DNA from: Rickettsiales bacterium
GTDB taxonomy: Bacteria; Pseudomonadota; Alphaproteobacteria; Rickettsiales; JABSSG01
DNA length: 40,000 nt
Assembly: GCA_020049805.1 (NCBI GenBank)
Contig: JAGVLN010000010.1
Location: forward strand, 1 to 40,000
Direction: 5' to 3'
Under the pieces are notes generated by a model, which was not told where the DNA came from, did not search any database, and saw only the letters and a list, made by a program, of their open reading frames with translations. Shown here piece by piece: positions 17,249 through 26,109 of this stretch (its first letter is position 1; each line of letters starts with the position of its first letter). The translations under genes were made by a program, and so were the position numbers.

Positions 17249-18233
17249 CAAAGTGTATAACACATTAAAACATGTTTATGATTATGTAAGCCCTGACTTA
17301 AAACAAGTCGAACAGCTAATTAAAAAAAGTGTTGAACAAAGAGATGCTACTATTAATTTAATCACTGATTACCTAATCACTGCTGGTGGAAAAAAATTAC
17401 GGCCACTTTTCGCAATTCTCAGCGCTAAACTCTTTGAATATGAAGGAAATAATCACATTAAAATTGCTACTGCTGTTGAATTTATCCATTCTGCGACCTT
17501 ATTACATGATGATGTAGTAGATGAAAGTAAATTACGTCGTGGAAAACTAACAGCTCATCAAAAATGGGGTAATAAAAGCAGTATTTTAGTAGGTGATTTT
17601 TTATTTAGTCAAGCTTTTGTGCTTATGGTAGATACTAAATCAATAGAAGTATTAGAAGTATTGTCACTAGCTGCTGGTATTATTTCCGAAGGCGAAGTGA
17701 TGCAATTAAATGTTATAAACAATCTAGAGTTATCTAAAGAAAAATATATTCATATAATTAGTTCTAAAACTGCTGAATTATTTGCAGCCTCCTGTAAAGC
17801 TGGAGCTATCATTGCTAATCAACCTAATCATATCATCCAAGCAATGTATGAATTTGGCATGAATGTAGGAATTGCTTTCCAGATTATAGATGATCTTCTT
17901 GATTATAATGCTAATGTTGATGATTTAGGTAAAAATATCGGAGATGATTTCTACGAAGGAAAAGTCACTTTACCTGTAATCATTACATATAATAAGGCAG
18001 CTATAGAGGAAAAAGAGCAAATTAAACACATGTTTAAACATCCCAAAAAAAATATAAAAGAGTTTATCCAATTAAAAAAATTAATGCAAAAATATGAGGC
18101 ATATAATAGTTCTATTGGCTTAGCTTCTGAATATATTAGCAAATGTCATTTAATTTTAGATACTTTACCAATTAATCAAATAAATAGCATGTTTAAAGAA
18201 ATATTAGAGTCTCAAATTAAAAGAGTATGTTAG
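17226..18233 (+). CDS. ispB: Polyprenyl (octaprenyl-type) diphosphate synthase
   Basis: Trans-isoprenyl diphosphate synthase that builds the long side chain of ubiquinone. Both aspartate-rich motifs are present: DDVVD (95-99) in HSATLLHDDVVDESKLRRG and DDLLD (222-226) in FQIIDDLLDY, along with GGKKLRP and a GDFLFSQAF helix. The 335-residue length fits. ATG 17226 overlaps the upstream gene; the first real residue may be a GTG at 17253 (YNTLKHVYDYVSP). Neither has a good ribosome site, so the start is open. Chain length cannot be read with certainty. Confidence 0.87.
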   Translation: MCFYIKNSKVYNTLKHVYDYVSPDLKQVEQLIKKSVEQRDATINLITDYLITAGGKKLRPLFAILSAKLFEYEGNNHIKIATAVEFIHSATLLHDDVVDESKLRRGKLTAHQKWGNKSSILVGDFLFSQAFVLMVDTKSIEVLEVLSLAAGIISEGEVMQLNVINNLELSKEKYIHIISSKTAELFAASCKAGAIIANQPNHIIQAMYEFGMNVGIAFQIIDDLLDYNANVDDLGKNIGDDFYEGKVTLPVIITYNKAAIEEKEQIKHMFKHPKKNIKEFIQLKKLMQKYEAYNSSIGLASEYISKCHLILDTLPINQINSMFKEILESQIKRVC

Positions 18234-18283
18234 TAATGTTAAAACGATCCTTTTAACTTCATAACAGTCTATCAACGGATATT

Positions 18284-19501
18284 ATGCACTCTCCTACCAA
18301 AATAGCATGGTTTATTTGGATAATACCAGCTTCATTCTACGCTTTGGTACTAACCCTAAGAATCGCACCGGGTGTTATAATGAACGATATGATGAGCCAT
18401 TATAATATAGATTATACAGAATTTGGTCTACTTTCATCTTGTTTTTATTTAGGGTATGCTTCCATGCAACTACCTGTTGGTATGCTTTTAACTAAGTTAA
18501 ATACTAAATATATAATAGCCTTCTTCATGATAATTTTAATATTTGGAATACTGCTATTAACTTATGCTCCTATTTATCAATTTGCATTATTTGGTGGATT
18601 ACTTACGGGTATGGGATCCACAGTTGGAATGCTAGGCACTTCTAATATAGTAAATAATAAGTTTTATAGCAGCGCTTACAGCTTTGTTATAGGCTTAACT
18701 ATAGCTTTAGGATTTACAATCGTAACCTGTTCAGGAAAGTTAATAGGGTTATGCCTTACACTTTTTAACTGGCAGACATTTTATTTAATTCTAGTTTTCA
18801 TAATTACCATTTATATAATAATAGTTTTACTATTTATTCCGAATGACCAACATATTAAGCATCCCGCTCATAGCTCTCATTCAGTAATAAGTTTATTAAT
18901 TACTACACTAACTAAACCAAAATTATTTATTACTGCTTTATTAGGAGGTTTATTAACTGCTCCAATGCAAGGATTTTCTGATGTATGGGGAGTAAATTAT
19001 TTAATATTGAATTTTAATTTACCTAAATCTGAAGCTATATTAGCAAATTCTTTTATTTTCCTTGGTATGGCTGCAAGCGCTCCTATAACAGGATATATCG
19101 CAGAAAAATATCAAATATATAAGCCTTTAATTATCTTTTATGGATTATTAATGATCAGCATGTTTGTAATACTGCTTAGCCACCATGAATTAAATTACTT
19201 TATAATATGTATATCATTGTTTTTAACTGGTTGGGGCTCATCTTTTTATATACTAATATTTACAGTTATAGTCCATTCTGTAGAGAAAAAATTAGGAGAT
19301 ATTGCTATAAGCATAGCTAATATGACTTTTATGATATTTGGTTTCATATACCACCCAATTATAGGATTTATTATTGACTATACTTCTAATGACCATAGCA
19401 TAAATGATGCCTATATGTACGGCATCTCTGTGATACCTTTGGGCATGATAATAGGAATTCTCGGATTGAGCATTGTTACATATAAGTCACGCTTAGAATA
19501 A
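18284..19501 (+). CDS. MFS transporter
   Basis: A 405-residue integral membrane protein with about twelve hydrophobic segments. The conserved loop after the second helix (YASMQLPVGMLLTKLNTKY) and the second-half equivalent (APITGYIAEKYQIYKPL) are those of the major facilitator superfamily. Many intracellular Rickettsiales use expanded MFS families to take host metabolites; the substrate here is not known. It starts 50 nt after ispB. Confidence 0.8.
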   Translation: MHSPTKIAWFIWIIPASFYALVLTLRIAPGVIMNDMMSHYNIDYTEFGLLSSCFYLGYASMQLPVGMLLTKLNTKYIIAFFMIILIFGILLLTYAPIYQFALFGGLLTGMGSTVGMLGTSNIVNNKFYSSAYSFVIGLTIALGFTIVTCSGKLIGLCLTLFNWQTFYLILVFIITIYIIIVLLFIPNDQHIKHPAHSSHSVISLLITTLTKPKLFITALLGGLLTAPMQGFSDVWGVNYLILNFNLPKSEAILANSFIFLGMAASAPITGYIAEKYQIYKPLIIFYGLLMISMFVILLSHHELNYFIICISLFLTGWGSSFYILIFTVIVHSVEKKLGDIAISIANMTFMIFGFIYHPIIGFIIDYTSNDHSINDAYMYGISVIPLGMIIGILGLSIVTYKSRLE

Positions 19502-19628
19502 ATTATTCGAAAATATATTGACTTGCTTTTTATTTCGAGAAACTATTATATTTATAAAATATAATGAATATTAAAGGCAAGTGTGACTCAGCCTAGGGTA
19601 TAATGTTTTTGAGGAAAATAAATAAATA

Positions 19629-20924
19629 ATGCAAGGTCTACCACTAAAAACCGATATCATAGCTTTAAATTTTAAAATATACCGACTATATGTCAAAGTT
19701 TTTAGTTTGCTTACATTATTAGCTATATTAGCAATAGGTATTGCTTTTTATTACCCAGATTCTAAACTTCAATACCCAAATGCAATTCCTACCACCAATA
19801 ATTTAGAAGAAACAAAAATTACCATTCGAAGCGGTGATACTTTAGGTAGCATTTTAAGTTTATTTTCTATTTCAGAGCAAGAAATTAATCAAATAATTGA
19901 TATTACCTCGACAATATATGATTTAAGAAAATTGCAAATTGGTCAAGTACTGCGTGTTTATTACACTATGGAGGATGATTATAAAATTTTACAATCCATT
20001 TCTTTAAAACTTGATGCCGAAAGAAAAATTGAAATTTATCGTGATGATGAAACTTTTAAATTAAAGGAAATTTTTATTCCCTTAACTAAAAATATAGTAA
20101 AATTGTCAGCCACCATAGATTCAAGTATTTTTGGAGCAGCAAAAAAAGCTGGTATACCTGAAAAGGCAATAATAGAAGCAATTAATGCCTATAGTTACAG
20201 CGTAGATTTTCAACGTGATATTCAGCCAAATGACACTTTAAACATACTCCTTGAGACATTTAATACCGAAGATGGAAAATTATCTCATCACGGAAAAGTT
20301 TTATTTTCTTCCTTAAATTTAAGCGGCGTAGAGCATAAAATTTATCGTTACACCTTACAAGATGGCTCAGATGAGTTTATAAGTGATGACTATACAACGA
20401 TGCGCAGATCATTGCTTAAGACTCCTATTCCAGTTACTAAAATATCATCAAAATTTGGTATGCGTAAACACCCTATACTTGGCTATTCTAAAATGCATAC
20501 TGGTATAGATTTTGCTGCTCCTATTGGAACACCTATTTATGCAGCAGGTAATGGTGTGGTAGAAGAAATAGGTATTAAGGGAGCTTATGGTAAATATATT
20601 AGAATTAGACATAACGGTGAATTATCTACAGCTTATGCCCATGCTAGATCTTTTGCTTCAGGATTGAAAAAAGGTTCAGCAATAAAACAGGGTCAAATAA
20701 TTGCTTACGTCGGTACAACCGGCCGTTCTACTGGGCCGCATTTGCATTATGAAGTATTAGTAAAGGGTAAACATATTAATCCATTATCAATTAAATCTAT
20801 TCCTGTAAAAAAATTGACTGGAAAAGAGCTAGCGAACTTTAAAAACCATAAAAAAACTGTTGAGCAAGCATTAGCTAAAAACGGTGATCATATTATTCTC
20901 GCAAGCAATAACTTACATAACTAA
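19629..20924 (+). CDS. LysM/M23 peptidoglycan endopeptidase
   Basis: A 431-residue envelope protein with an uncleaved N-terminal membrane anchor (about 24-42), a LysM-like module (about 62-112, IRSGDTLGSILSLFSIS...GQVLRV) and a C-terminal M23 metallopeptidase domain. The zinc ligands are His290 and Asp294 (HTGID) and His373 (HLHYE), with His338 in YAHA as the other active-site histidine. All are intact, so it should cut peptide crosslinks in the wall, as NlpD/MepM relatives do. In Rickettsiales the wall is thin, so such enzymes matter for division and host entry. Confidence 0.88.
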   Translation: MQGLPLKTDIIALNFKIYRLYVKVFSLLTLLAILAIGIAFYYPDSKLQYPNAIPTTNNLEETKITIRSGDTLGSILSLFSISEQEINQIIDITSTIYDLRKLQIGQVLRVYYTMEDDYKILQSISLKLDAERKIEIYRDDETFKLKEIFIPLTKNIVKLSATIDSSIFGAAKKAGIPEKAIIEAINAYSYSVDFQRDIQPNDTLNILLETFNTEDGKLSHHGKVLFSSLNLSGVEHKIYRYTLQDGSDEFISDDYTTMRRSLLKTPIPVTKISSKFGMRKHPILGYSKMHTGIDFAAPIGTPIYAAGNGVVEEIGIKGAYGKYIRIRHNGELSTAYAHARSFASGLKKGSAIKQGQIIAYVGTTGRSTGPHLHYEVLVKGKHINPLSIKSIPVKKLTGKELANFKNHKKTVEQALAKNGDHIILASNNLHN

Positions 20925-20991
20925 TTAATTTTATGTTAATCTAAATATGCTATATTTATAGCTATTATAATTAACTTTTATTGTTAGTAAT

Positions 20992-22332
20992 ATGGGCAGC
21001 AATATTTACCATATCCTCAATTTCATTCCTGGTTTAGAAAAGGAAGAAATGTTAGTCGGTCAAGAAAATCTGGCCTGGCAGCTTGTTAATTCAGGAAGGT
21101 TTAGAATAGATGCAGATTATAGTAAAGTAAATTTTGCTAGATTTTACGTACCTTCTTTAGGCATTAGTATGATGTTCAGCGTTAGAGAACTGTATGATCC
21201 CAAATTATTGCCTAAAACCAAAAGAATCATTAGTCAACATCTTGCCAATCAATATGCTGGTGAGAGTCTAAGACGCAAAGTTACAGAATATATTACCATA
21301 TTGCGCTCTGAACTGAGTAAATATCAAAAAATTTCATTAGAAGAAGAAATGAAATTAGCTAGATTAGTGGTTCAAACTGCTCACCCAGTAGTAATAATGC
21401 TAATATTACAAGAAAATACCGAAGTTTTCGTTTCTCATTCTTATAATATTGGCGATATGCTCGATATTACCAACTGGCGCAGCTCTGGCGAAAATAGTGG
21501 CATGCAAAGTACTGATGGTATGGCCACAGCAGTTTTCATCTCATGTGGAGGCAACCCTTTGGTACCAAATTCTGATAAAGAAGCAATATATGGCGATGGT
21601 TGGCCAGCTATTGCTAGATTAATAGTTATCGGTGGCCAAGAAACTGGACATTACTCTGATATCATGCGTGATAAACATGGCAGGCAAATATCAAGATATT
21701 CAGCTGATTTAGGCGCTACTAAAGCTAAAGAGCATGTTAGAATTGGTAGATTAAAAGATATTGAGTATAGCAAAGCTATTTATGCTAAATTAAAAGATTT
21801 TGGATTAACAAAATTAGTAACTGAAGAAACAGCATTAAAATTTTTTAAGAAAAATAAAAGCAGCGGCGTTATTGTGCTACAAACTAAAATAAAAATCTTT
21901 TTTTACAGAATTTCTTTTAGAAGAAAGATAAAACAAAATGGTATGAAATTTTTATGTAAATTCTTTAATGATGAGTACCCTGGAATCATGATTGAAGCAA
22001 TGATTCAAGATAATTTATTTAACCTAGCTCCACAAGCTGATGTATATAAAAGTGAAAATAAGCAAATAGAAGAAGCAATTGCGTGTGTTGAGGCTGTAGC
22101 CCGTGTACCTCAGCAGGTAAATAAATGGGGGCATGATGTGATGAGCGTCTTCATGCGTGATCTTTACAAAGTATATTATCAAGAAGTAATACCTGGATGT
22201 ATAAAAGCTTATGAAGCAATATCAGGTAAACCATACAGTTTTGATAAAACTCCTATGCCTAAAAACCTATGGTATCGTATTAAGCATTTGTTTAAGAAGC
22301 GAATTCAACCCTCACGTGAAGTAAATTTGTAA
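20992..22332 (+). CDS. Conserved rickettsial protein, probable DUF2748
   Basis: A 446-residue soluble protein with no signal peptide. I recognise it, with moderate confidence, as DUF2748, a family known mostly from Rickettsiales and of unknown function. Visible features are YVPSLGISMMFSVREL (about 52-67), VIMLILQENTEVFVSHSYNIGDMLD, SCGGNPLVPNSDKEAIYGDGWP, VIGGQETGHYSDIMRDKHGRQISRYSADLGA and a basic C-terminal part. The GGQETGHYSDI segment has closely spaced Glu, His and Asp that could bind a metal, but is not a standard HExxH. A possible terminator follows at 22361. Confidence 0.6.
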   Translation: MGSNIYHILNFIPGLEKEEMLVGQENLAWQLVNSGRFRIDADYSKVNFARFYVPSLGISMMFSVRELYDPKLLPKTKRIISQHLANQYAGESLRRKVTEYITILRSELSKYQKISLEEEMKLARLVVQTAHPVVIMLILQENTEVFVSHSYNIGDMLDITNWRSSGENSGMQSTDGMATAVFISCGGNPLVPNSDKEAIYGDGWPAIARLIVIGGQETGHYSDIMRDKHGRQISRYSADLGATKAKEHVRIGRLKDIEYSKAIYAKLKDFGLTKLVTEETALKFFKKNKSSGVIVLQTKIKIFFYRISFRRKIKQNGMKFLCKFFNDEYPGIMIEAMIQDNLFNLAPQADVYKSENKQIEEAIACVEAVARVPQQVNKWGHDVMSVFMRDLYKVYYQEVIPGCIKAYEAISGKPYSFDKTPMPKNLWYRIKHLFKKRIQPSREVNL

Positions 22333-22360
22333 TTAAAATTTTTACTTATCAGTAATAAAT

Positions 22361-22392
22361 ACGGATAGACAGCCCTTATTTTATCCGTTTTT
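22361..22392 (+). terminator. Rho-independent terminator after the DUF2748 gene
   Basis: ACGGATA (22361-22367) pairs with TATCCGT (22382-22388), 14-base loop, followed directly by a run of T to 22392. It would end transcription about 30 nt past the DUF2748 stop and insulate the next operon. Confidence 0.55.
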
Positions 22393-22403
22393 CTACATTT
22401 TTA

Positions 22404-22481
22404 TTGACTTCATTAAAAATAAGAGTATGTAGATATAGATTAAGTAATACTTAATCTATATAACATATAGATTATATCTAC
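22404..22481 (+). promoter_or_regulatory. Promoter candidate with nested inverted repeats before the methyltransferase-kinase operon
   Basis: TTGACT (22404-22409) lies 16 nt before TATGTA (22426-22431), a weak promoter candidate. Overlapping and following it, ATATAGATTAAGTA (22433-22446) and its exact complement (22448-22461) form 14-bp arms around a single A. A second outer pair, GTAGATATA (22429-22437) and TATATCTAC (22473-22481), encloses this. The 9-mer TATAGATTA occurs three times: 22435-22443, inverted at 22452-22460, and 22466-22474. This is what operator half-sites of a dimeric regulator look like; a leader RNA fold is the alternative. Confidence 0.5.
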
Positions 22482-22560
22482 TTAAAGATATTTGGTAATA
22501 GTTACTAAATATTTATACCAAGTTTTTATTAACTTTTGCAATTTGAAGTAGAAAAGGCAC

Positions 22561-23589
22561 ATGGTAAAACAACTGAGCTATCCAGACCTAATCTATACTA
22601 CACCCGTTTATACCCCTTCAATTGATGAATTAGTAAAATCTGTAAATGTCAGTTATAAACCAACTACTGATCCAATAATAACAGATTACATAAATTTCTT
22701 TTCAGGCTCTGCATCAGTTGATATGATGAAATATGCCTATTTGTCTGATAATGATTATTATGATCAATTAGCCAGAAAATGCACTGATTATTATTTATGC
22801 AAAGAAGAAACTAATATTATCCATAACCATTTAGATAAATTCGCTTTATATTTAGGTGGGAACGTTAATATTTTTGAAATTGGCCCAGGTTCAGAAACAC
22901 CTTTTGTTAATAAAATGTTGCCCATATTATTGACTTTACAATGCCCACAATCCTACTATGCAATAGATTTTTGTGGAGACTTTGCCGAACAAGCCATTAA
23001 TTGTACTAAAAAATATTTTCCCTTTTTAAGAACTGGAACTATAGTAAAAAATGTAGTTAATTTAACTCAAAAAGATTTCGCGGTCGAAAATAGCCCAAAA
23101 GCTTTTTTTATGTTGGGAAGCACATTAGGTAATTTTAACTCTAAATTTGTTAATCTTTTCTTTAAGTCTATTTCAGAAGCATTGAGTGAAAATGATAAGT
23201 TTATTTTTTCCGTGGATACTAACCAAGATCCTGTTTCTTTAGAAAAAGCCTATTTCAATGAATATACCTCTAAACTTTCTACAAATATATTACAGTATGC
23301 CGCCAGTAATTTTACTAATGTTGATTATGAAAAAGGATTTAAACATATTTTTCATTGGGATGAAGGAACAACAACTGTAAAACTAATGTTCAAAGCTGAA
23401 TTTGATCAATTTATTAAGATATTAAATCAAGAAATTTTAATTAAAAAGGATTCTTTACTATATGTAGGTCAAGCCAAAAAATTTCATAGCTCTGAAATTC
23501 AAAGAATTCTTATAGAAAATAAATTACATTTAATTGATAAACTTAATTCTTCAAATAGAATGGTAACTTATATATGCCAAAAAAAATAA
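22561..23589 (+). CDS. EgtD-fold SAM-dependent methyltransferase
   Basis: A 342-residue protein of the histidine N-alpha-methyltransferase (EgtD, Methyltransf_33) family. SAM-binding motif FEIGPGSETP (105-114), acidic residue Asp136 in YYAIDF, and LGSTLGNFN (185-193) are clear. The segment FSVDTNQDPVSLEKAYFNEYTSKLSTNIL then follows the EgtD core. Where EgtD has its histidine-contacting TExSYK-like stretch, this protein reads LLYVGQAKKFH, so the substrate is probably not histidine. No ergothioneine genes are nearby. It overlaps the sensor kinase by 16 bases and heads a three-gene operon, so its product may be linked to the kinase. Family call is firm, substrate unknown. Confidence 0.75.
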   Translation: MVKQLSYPDLIYTTPVYTPSIDELVKSVNVSYKPTTDPIITDYINFFSGSASVDMMKYAYLSDNDYYDQLARKCTDYYLCKEETNIIHNHLDKFALYLGGNVNIFEIGPGSETPFVNKMLPILLTLQCPQSYYAIDFCGDFAEQAINCTKKYFPFLRTGTIVKNVVNLTQKDFAVENSPKAFFMLGSTLGNFNSKFVNLFFKSISEALSENDKFIFSVDTNQDPVSLEKAYFNEYTSKLSTNILQYAASNFTNVDYEKGFKHIFHWDEGTTTVKLMFKAEFDQFIKILNQEILIKKDSLLYVGQAKKFHSSEIQRILIENKLHLIDKLNSSNRMVTYICQKK

Positions 23590-25067
23590 GTTTGTTTTTT
23601 AAAAGACTTAATGATTGGTGCAACAAAAGGGTTGCAGCTTCTGGTGCACAATATTTAACATATGGCATATTTAGCGTTATCAATCATCCAACTGCCTACA
23701 TATATAAAATCTTTGCTGATCAAACTGCAACAGATAATTTATTCTTAAGATTATTAGCAACTATTTTACCTTTAGGTTTAGTATTAAAAAATAAATGGCC
23801 AAAAAAACTAAAAATTTGGCTGCCTCTTTATTGGTATATTACCATAACAGTAACTATACCTGTTTTTGCAACTTATATGATTTTACAAAATCATTTATCA
23901 CTTGGTTGGCTAATGAATACTAGCTTAGCATTATTGATATTGATTTTGCTAGTAGACTGGTTAATGTGTATCATTATAACTATAACAGGAACCTCTTTAG
24001 GAATAATATCATATGTAGCATCAGGTAACCCCTTAATTTTAAATGTCTCAAATGAATATAGCGCATTATTCTTTTATATGATTATCTTTACCTTTATTCT
24101 AGGCACTCTTTTCTCTAGAAATAGAGAAATTTTTGAGAATTATAAGTTAAAAGCCAAAGATGATCTAAATCTCCAACTTGAAGAAAAAGTACAAGAACGT
24201 ACTAAAGAATTAAATAAAACCTTAGGTAAACTAGAAAATGCCCTTACTTTAAGAAAACGAGTTTTAAATAACTTAAGTCATGAAGTACGCACACCAATTC
24301 AAGGTATTACTAGTATTTCAGATGCGCTAGTACTTAACTGGAAAAAATACAATACTGAACAACGTTTTAAATATGCAAGTATGGTAGCACAAAATGCCAA
24401 ACGTCTATTTTCTTTTGTGAATAATATGCTTGATATGTCTCGTTTAGATCTTGGAAAAATTAATTTAGATCCTGAAAAAGAAGATTTTATTAAGATGGTT
24501 ACTAACATAATTAATGAGTGTAATCAGCTTTATATGTTAGAGAAAAAAATTAATTTACATTTTGAGCATAAAAATTTAGGTAAAGCTTTTATTTACGCCG
24601 ATAGTCATCGTATTACACAAGTATTACGTAATTTATTTGCTAATGCTATTCGTTATAGCAAGGCTAATACAAATGTTACTGCTACCTTACAAAAAAGCTT
24701 TATTAAAGATGGATTAGGTAATAAACAAAAAGCTTATTTATTTAAGCTGGTTGATGAAAGCATTGGTATTCCAGAAGATGAATTAGAAGCAATTTTTGAA
24801 CCATTTATTGAAAGCAGTCGCACTAGAAATATGAGTGGTGGTACTGGGCTAGGACTGGCAATTTGTCGTGAAATCATTAAATTGCATAATGGCAAAATTT
24901 GGGCTGAAAATAATAAAAATGGCATGGGATCTACTTTCAGCTTTATTATACCTGTATATCAAAACATTAAAAAGCTAGAACAAGCTGAAGAAAATGATTT
25001 ACTGGAAGAACCACTAAACCCTATAGAGTCTGTAGACTCAACAAATCATAATATATTACATCATTAA
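23574..25067 (+). CDS. CqsS-like membrane sensor histidine kinase without receiver domain
   Basis: A 497-residue kinase. Its six-helix membrane sensor (about 25-180) resembles that of Vibrio CqsS, the CAI-1 receptor: LFLRLLATILPLGLVLKNKWPKKLKIWLPLYW...PVFATYMILQNHLSLGWLMNTSLALLILILLVDW. A coiled coil (about 190-225) leads to the H-box NNLSHEVRTP with His236, N-box LRNLFANAIRYS (N357), G1 DESIGIP (394-400), F-box FEPFIES and G2 GGTGLGLAI (422-430). In G1 the usual first Gly of DxGxG is Ser396. CqsS of Vibrio carries a C-terminal receiver; this protein does not, so a separate phosphate acceptor is needed. No response regulator is nearby. It overlaps the methyltransferase and precedes the exporter by 12 nt. 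Confidence 0.83.
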   Translation: MPKKISLFFKRLNDWCNKRVAASGAQYLTYGIFSVINHPTAYIYKIFADQTATDNLFLRLLATILPLGLVLKNKWPKKLKIWLPLYWYITITVTIPVFATYMILQNHLSLGWLMNTSLALLILILLVDWLMCIIITITGTSLGIISYVASGNPLILNVSNEYSALFFYMIIFTFILGTLFSRNREIFENYKLKAKDDLNLQLEEKVQERTKELNKTLGKLENALTLRKRVLNNLSHEVRTPIQGITSISDALVLNWKKYNTEQRFKYASMVAQNAKRLFSFVNNMLDMSRLDLGKINLDPEKEDFIKMVTNIINECNQLYMLEKKINLHFEHKNLGKAFIYADSHRITQVLRNLFANAIRYSKANTNVTATLQKSFIKDGLGNKQKAYLFKLVDESIGIPEDELEAIFEPFIESSRTRNMSGGTGLGLAICREIIKLHNGKIWAENNKNGMGSTFSFIIPVYQNIKKLEQAEENDLLEEPLNPIESVDSTNHNILHH

Positions 25068-25079
25068 TTAGTACAAATT

Positions 25080-25691
25080 ATGATCGAAAATATTATTAAA
25101 ATTCTTATAACAAATGGTATTGTGATGGTTGTACCAGGATTAAATTTCTATCTAATTTCTGATGTTTCAATGAATAAAGGAATGAAATTCGGATTGGCAA
25201 CTGCATTTGGTGTTACATTTGCTATTACAATTCATGTTGTATTTGCGATGTTTGGGTCATATAAGTTTTACTATAATTACCCTCAATTTTTTGAATTTAT
25301 AAAAACAGCTGGTGTAATTTACATACTTTGGCTTGCTTTTAAATTGCTTAAATCTTCTTGGGTAAATAAGAAAGTGGATAATCAAAATGCTTTAGGCAGC
25401 ACCTTTAAAAATTGCTTTCTAAATGGATTTTATATAGATCTTCTTAATCCTTATATCACCATTTTTTATTTTTCTTTATTTTCACAAATTATAAATAATA
25501 ATGAAGCATATATGGATATGTTTATTTATGCCTTGGTTATTTTTTTACTAGTAACAACTTGGTATTCATTGGTAGTATTTTTATTTTCACGTCACATCAT
25601 GCGAGAATTTTTTTATAAAAATAAAAAATTGGTAGAACGGCTATGTGCAATAGCTCTGACCTATTTTGCAATTAAATTATATATAGCATAA
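25080..25691 (+). CDS. LysE/RhtB-family exporter
   Basis: A 203-residue membrane protein with about six hydrophobic segments. Features of the LysE/RhtB/LeuE amino-acid exporter family are MVVPGLNFYLISDVSMNKGMKFGLATAFGV near the start and FKNCFLNGFYIDLLNPYITIFYFSLFSQ (about 110-137), in the middle. Members export amino acids and derivatives such as lysine, threonine, homoserine lactone or leucine. It is 12 nt downstream of the sensor kinase on the same strand, so it is probably part of the same operon. Export of the methyltransferase product is a reasonable but untested idea. Confidence 0.8.
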   Translation: MIENIIKILITNGIVMVVPGLNFYLISDVSMNKGMKFGLATAFGVTFAITIHVVFAMFGSYKFYYNYPQFFEFIKTAGVIYILWLAFKLLKSSWVNKKVDNQNALGSTFKNCFLNGFYIDLLNPYITIFYFSLFSQIINNNEAYMDMFIYALVIFLLVTTWYSLVVFLFSRHIMREFFYKNKKLVERLCAIALTYFAIKLYIA

Positions 25692-25699
25692 ATTTTTAT

Positions 25700-25960
25700 T
25701 TACCAGAAGCTAGAGATTATACAACCTGAACAACATACATCATTCTCTTCTACTAATTCTGGATCATCTCTAAGTTCAACTAAAGTTGGTGGCCCCATAG
25801 TCAATCCACCAACTACTGCAAATTTTGACGCCGGTCTTATCTCTCTTTCAACCATAACCAGGCCAGGATCTTCTTCCTCATGAGTGCGGCCAACCCATAA
25901 TCCTGAAAAAGAAATTCTTATTGTATTTACCATACTAGTAAGAGTAGTAAAATTAGGCAT
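25700..25960 (-). CDS. Orphan 86-residue protein with Cys-rich C-terminus
   Basis: Not recognised. ATG at 25958-25960 (MPNFTTLTSMVNTIRIS) is chosen because AGGGGGAG lies directly upstream; the frame runs 16 codons further without a ribosome site. The product is soluble, acidic in the middle (THEEEDPGLVMVEREI, ELRDDPELVEEND) and ends VCCSGCIISSFW, a cluster of three cysteines that could be lipidated or bind metal. No signal peptide or membrane segment is seen. It is convergent with the LysE gene, 8 nt away, and divergent from the next orphan. Confidence 0.6.
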   Translation of the reverse strand: MPNFTTLTSMVNTIRISFSGLWVGRTHEEEDPGLVMVEREIRPASKFAVVGGLTMGPPTLVELRDDPELVEENDVCCSGCIISSFW

Positions 25961-26109
25961 AACTCCCCCTTTAATCAACCTCAAAATATAATTAACAACA
26001 TAAAGCATTTTATTATTTATGAAACTTAAATTATCAAAATATTTAACCTTTTATTAAGGAAACTTATGATATAGTAAAAATATAAATGACTCATATTTAG
26101 GTGCTTAGC

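Noticed and set aside
22561-25691. Ergothioneine biosynthesis locus, suggested by the EgtD-like gene.
   Set aside because: No EgtA, EgtB, EgtC or EgtE homologue is nearby and the histidine-contact region looks altered.
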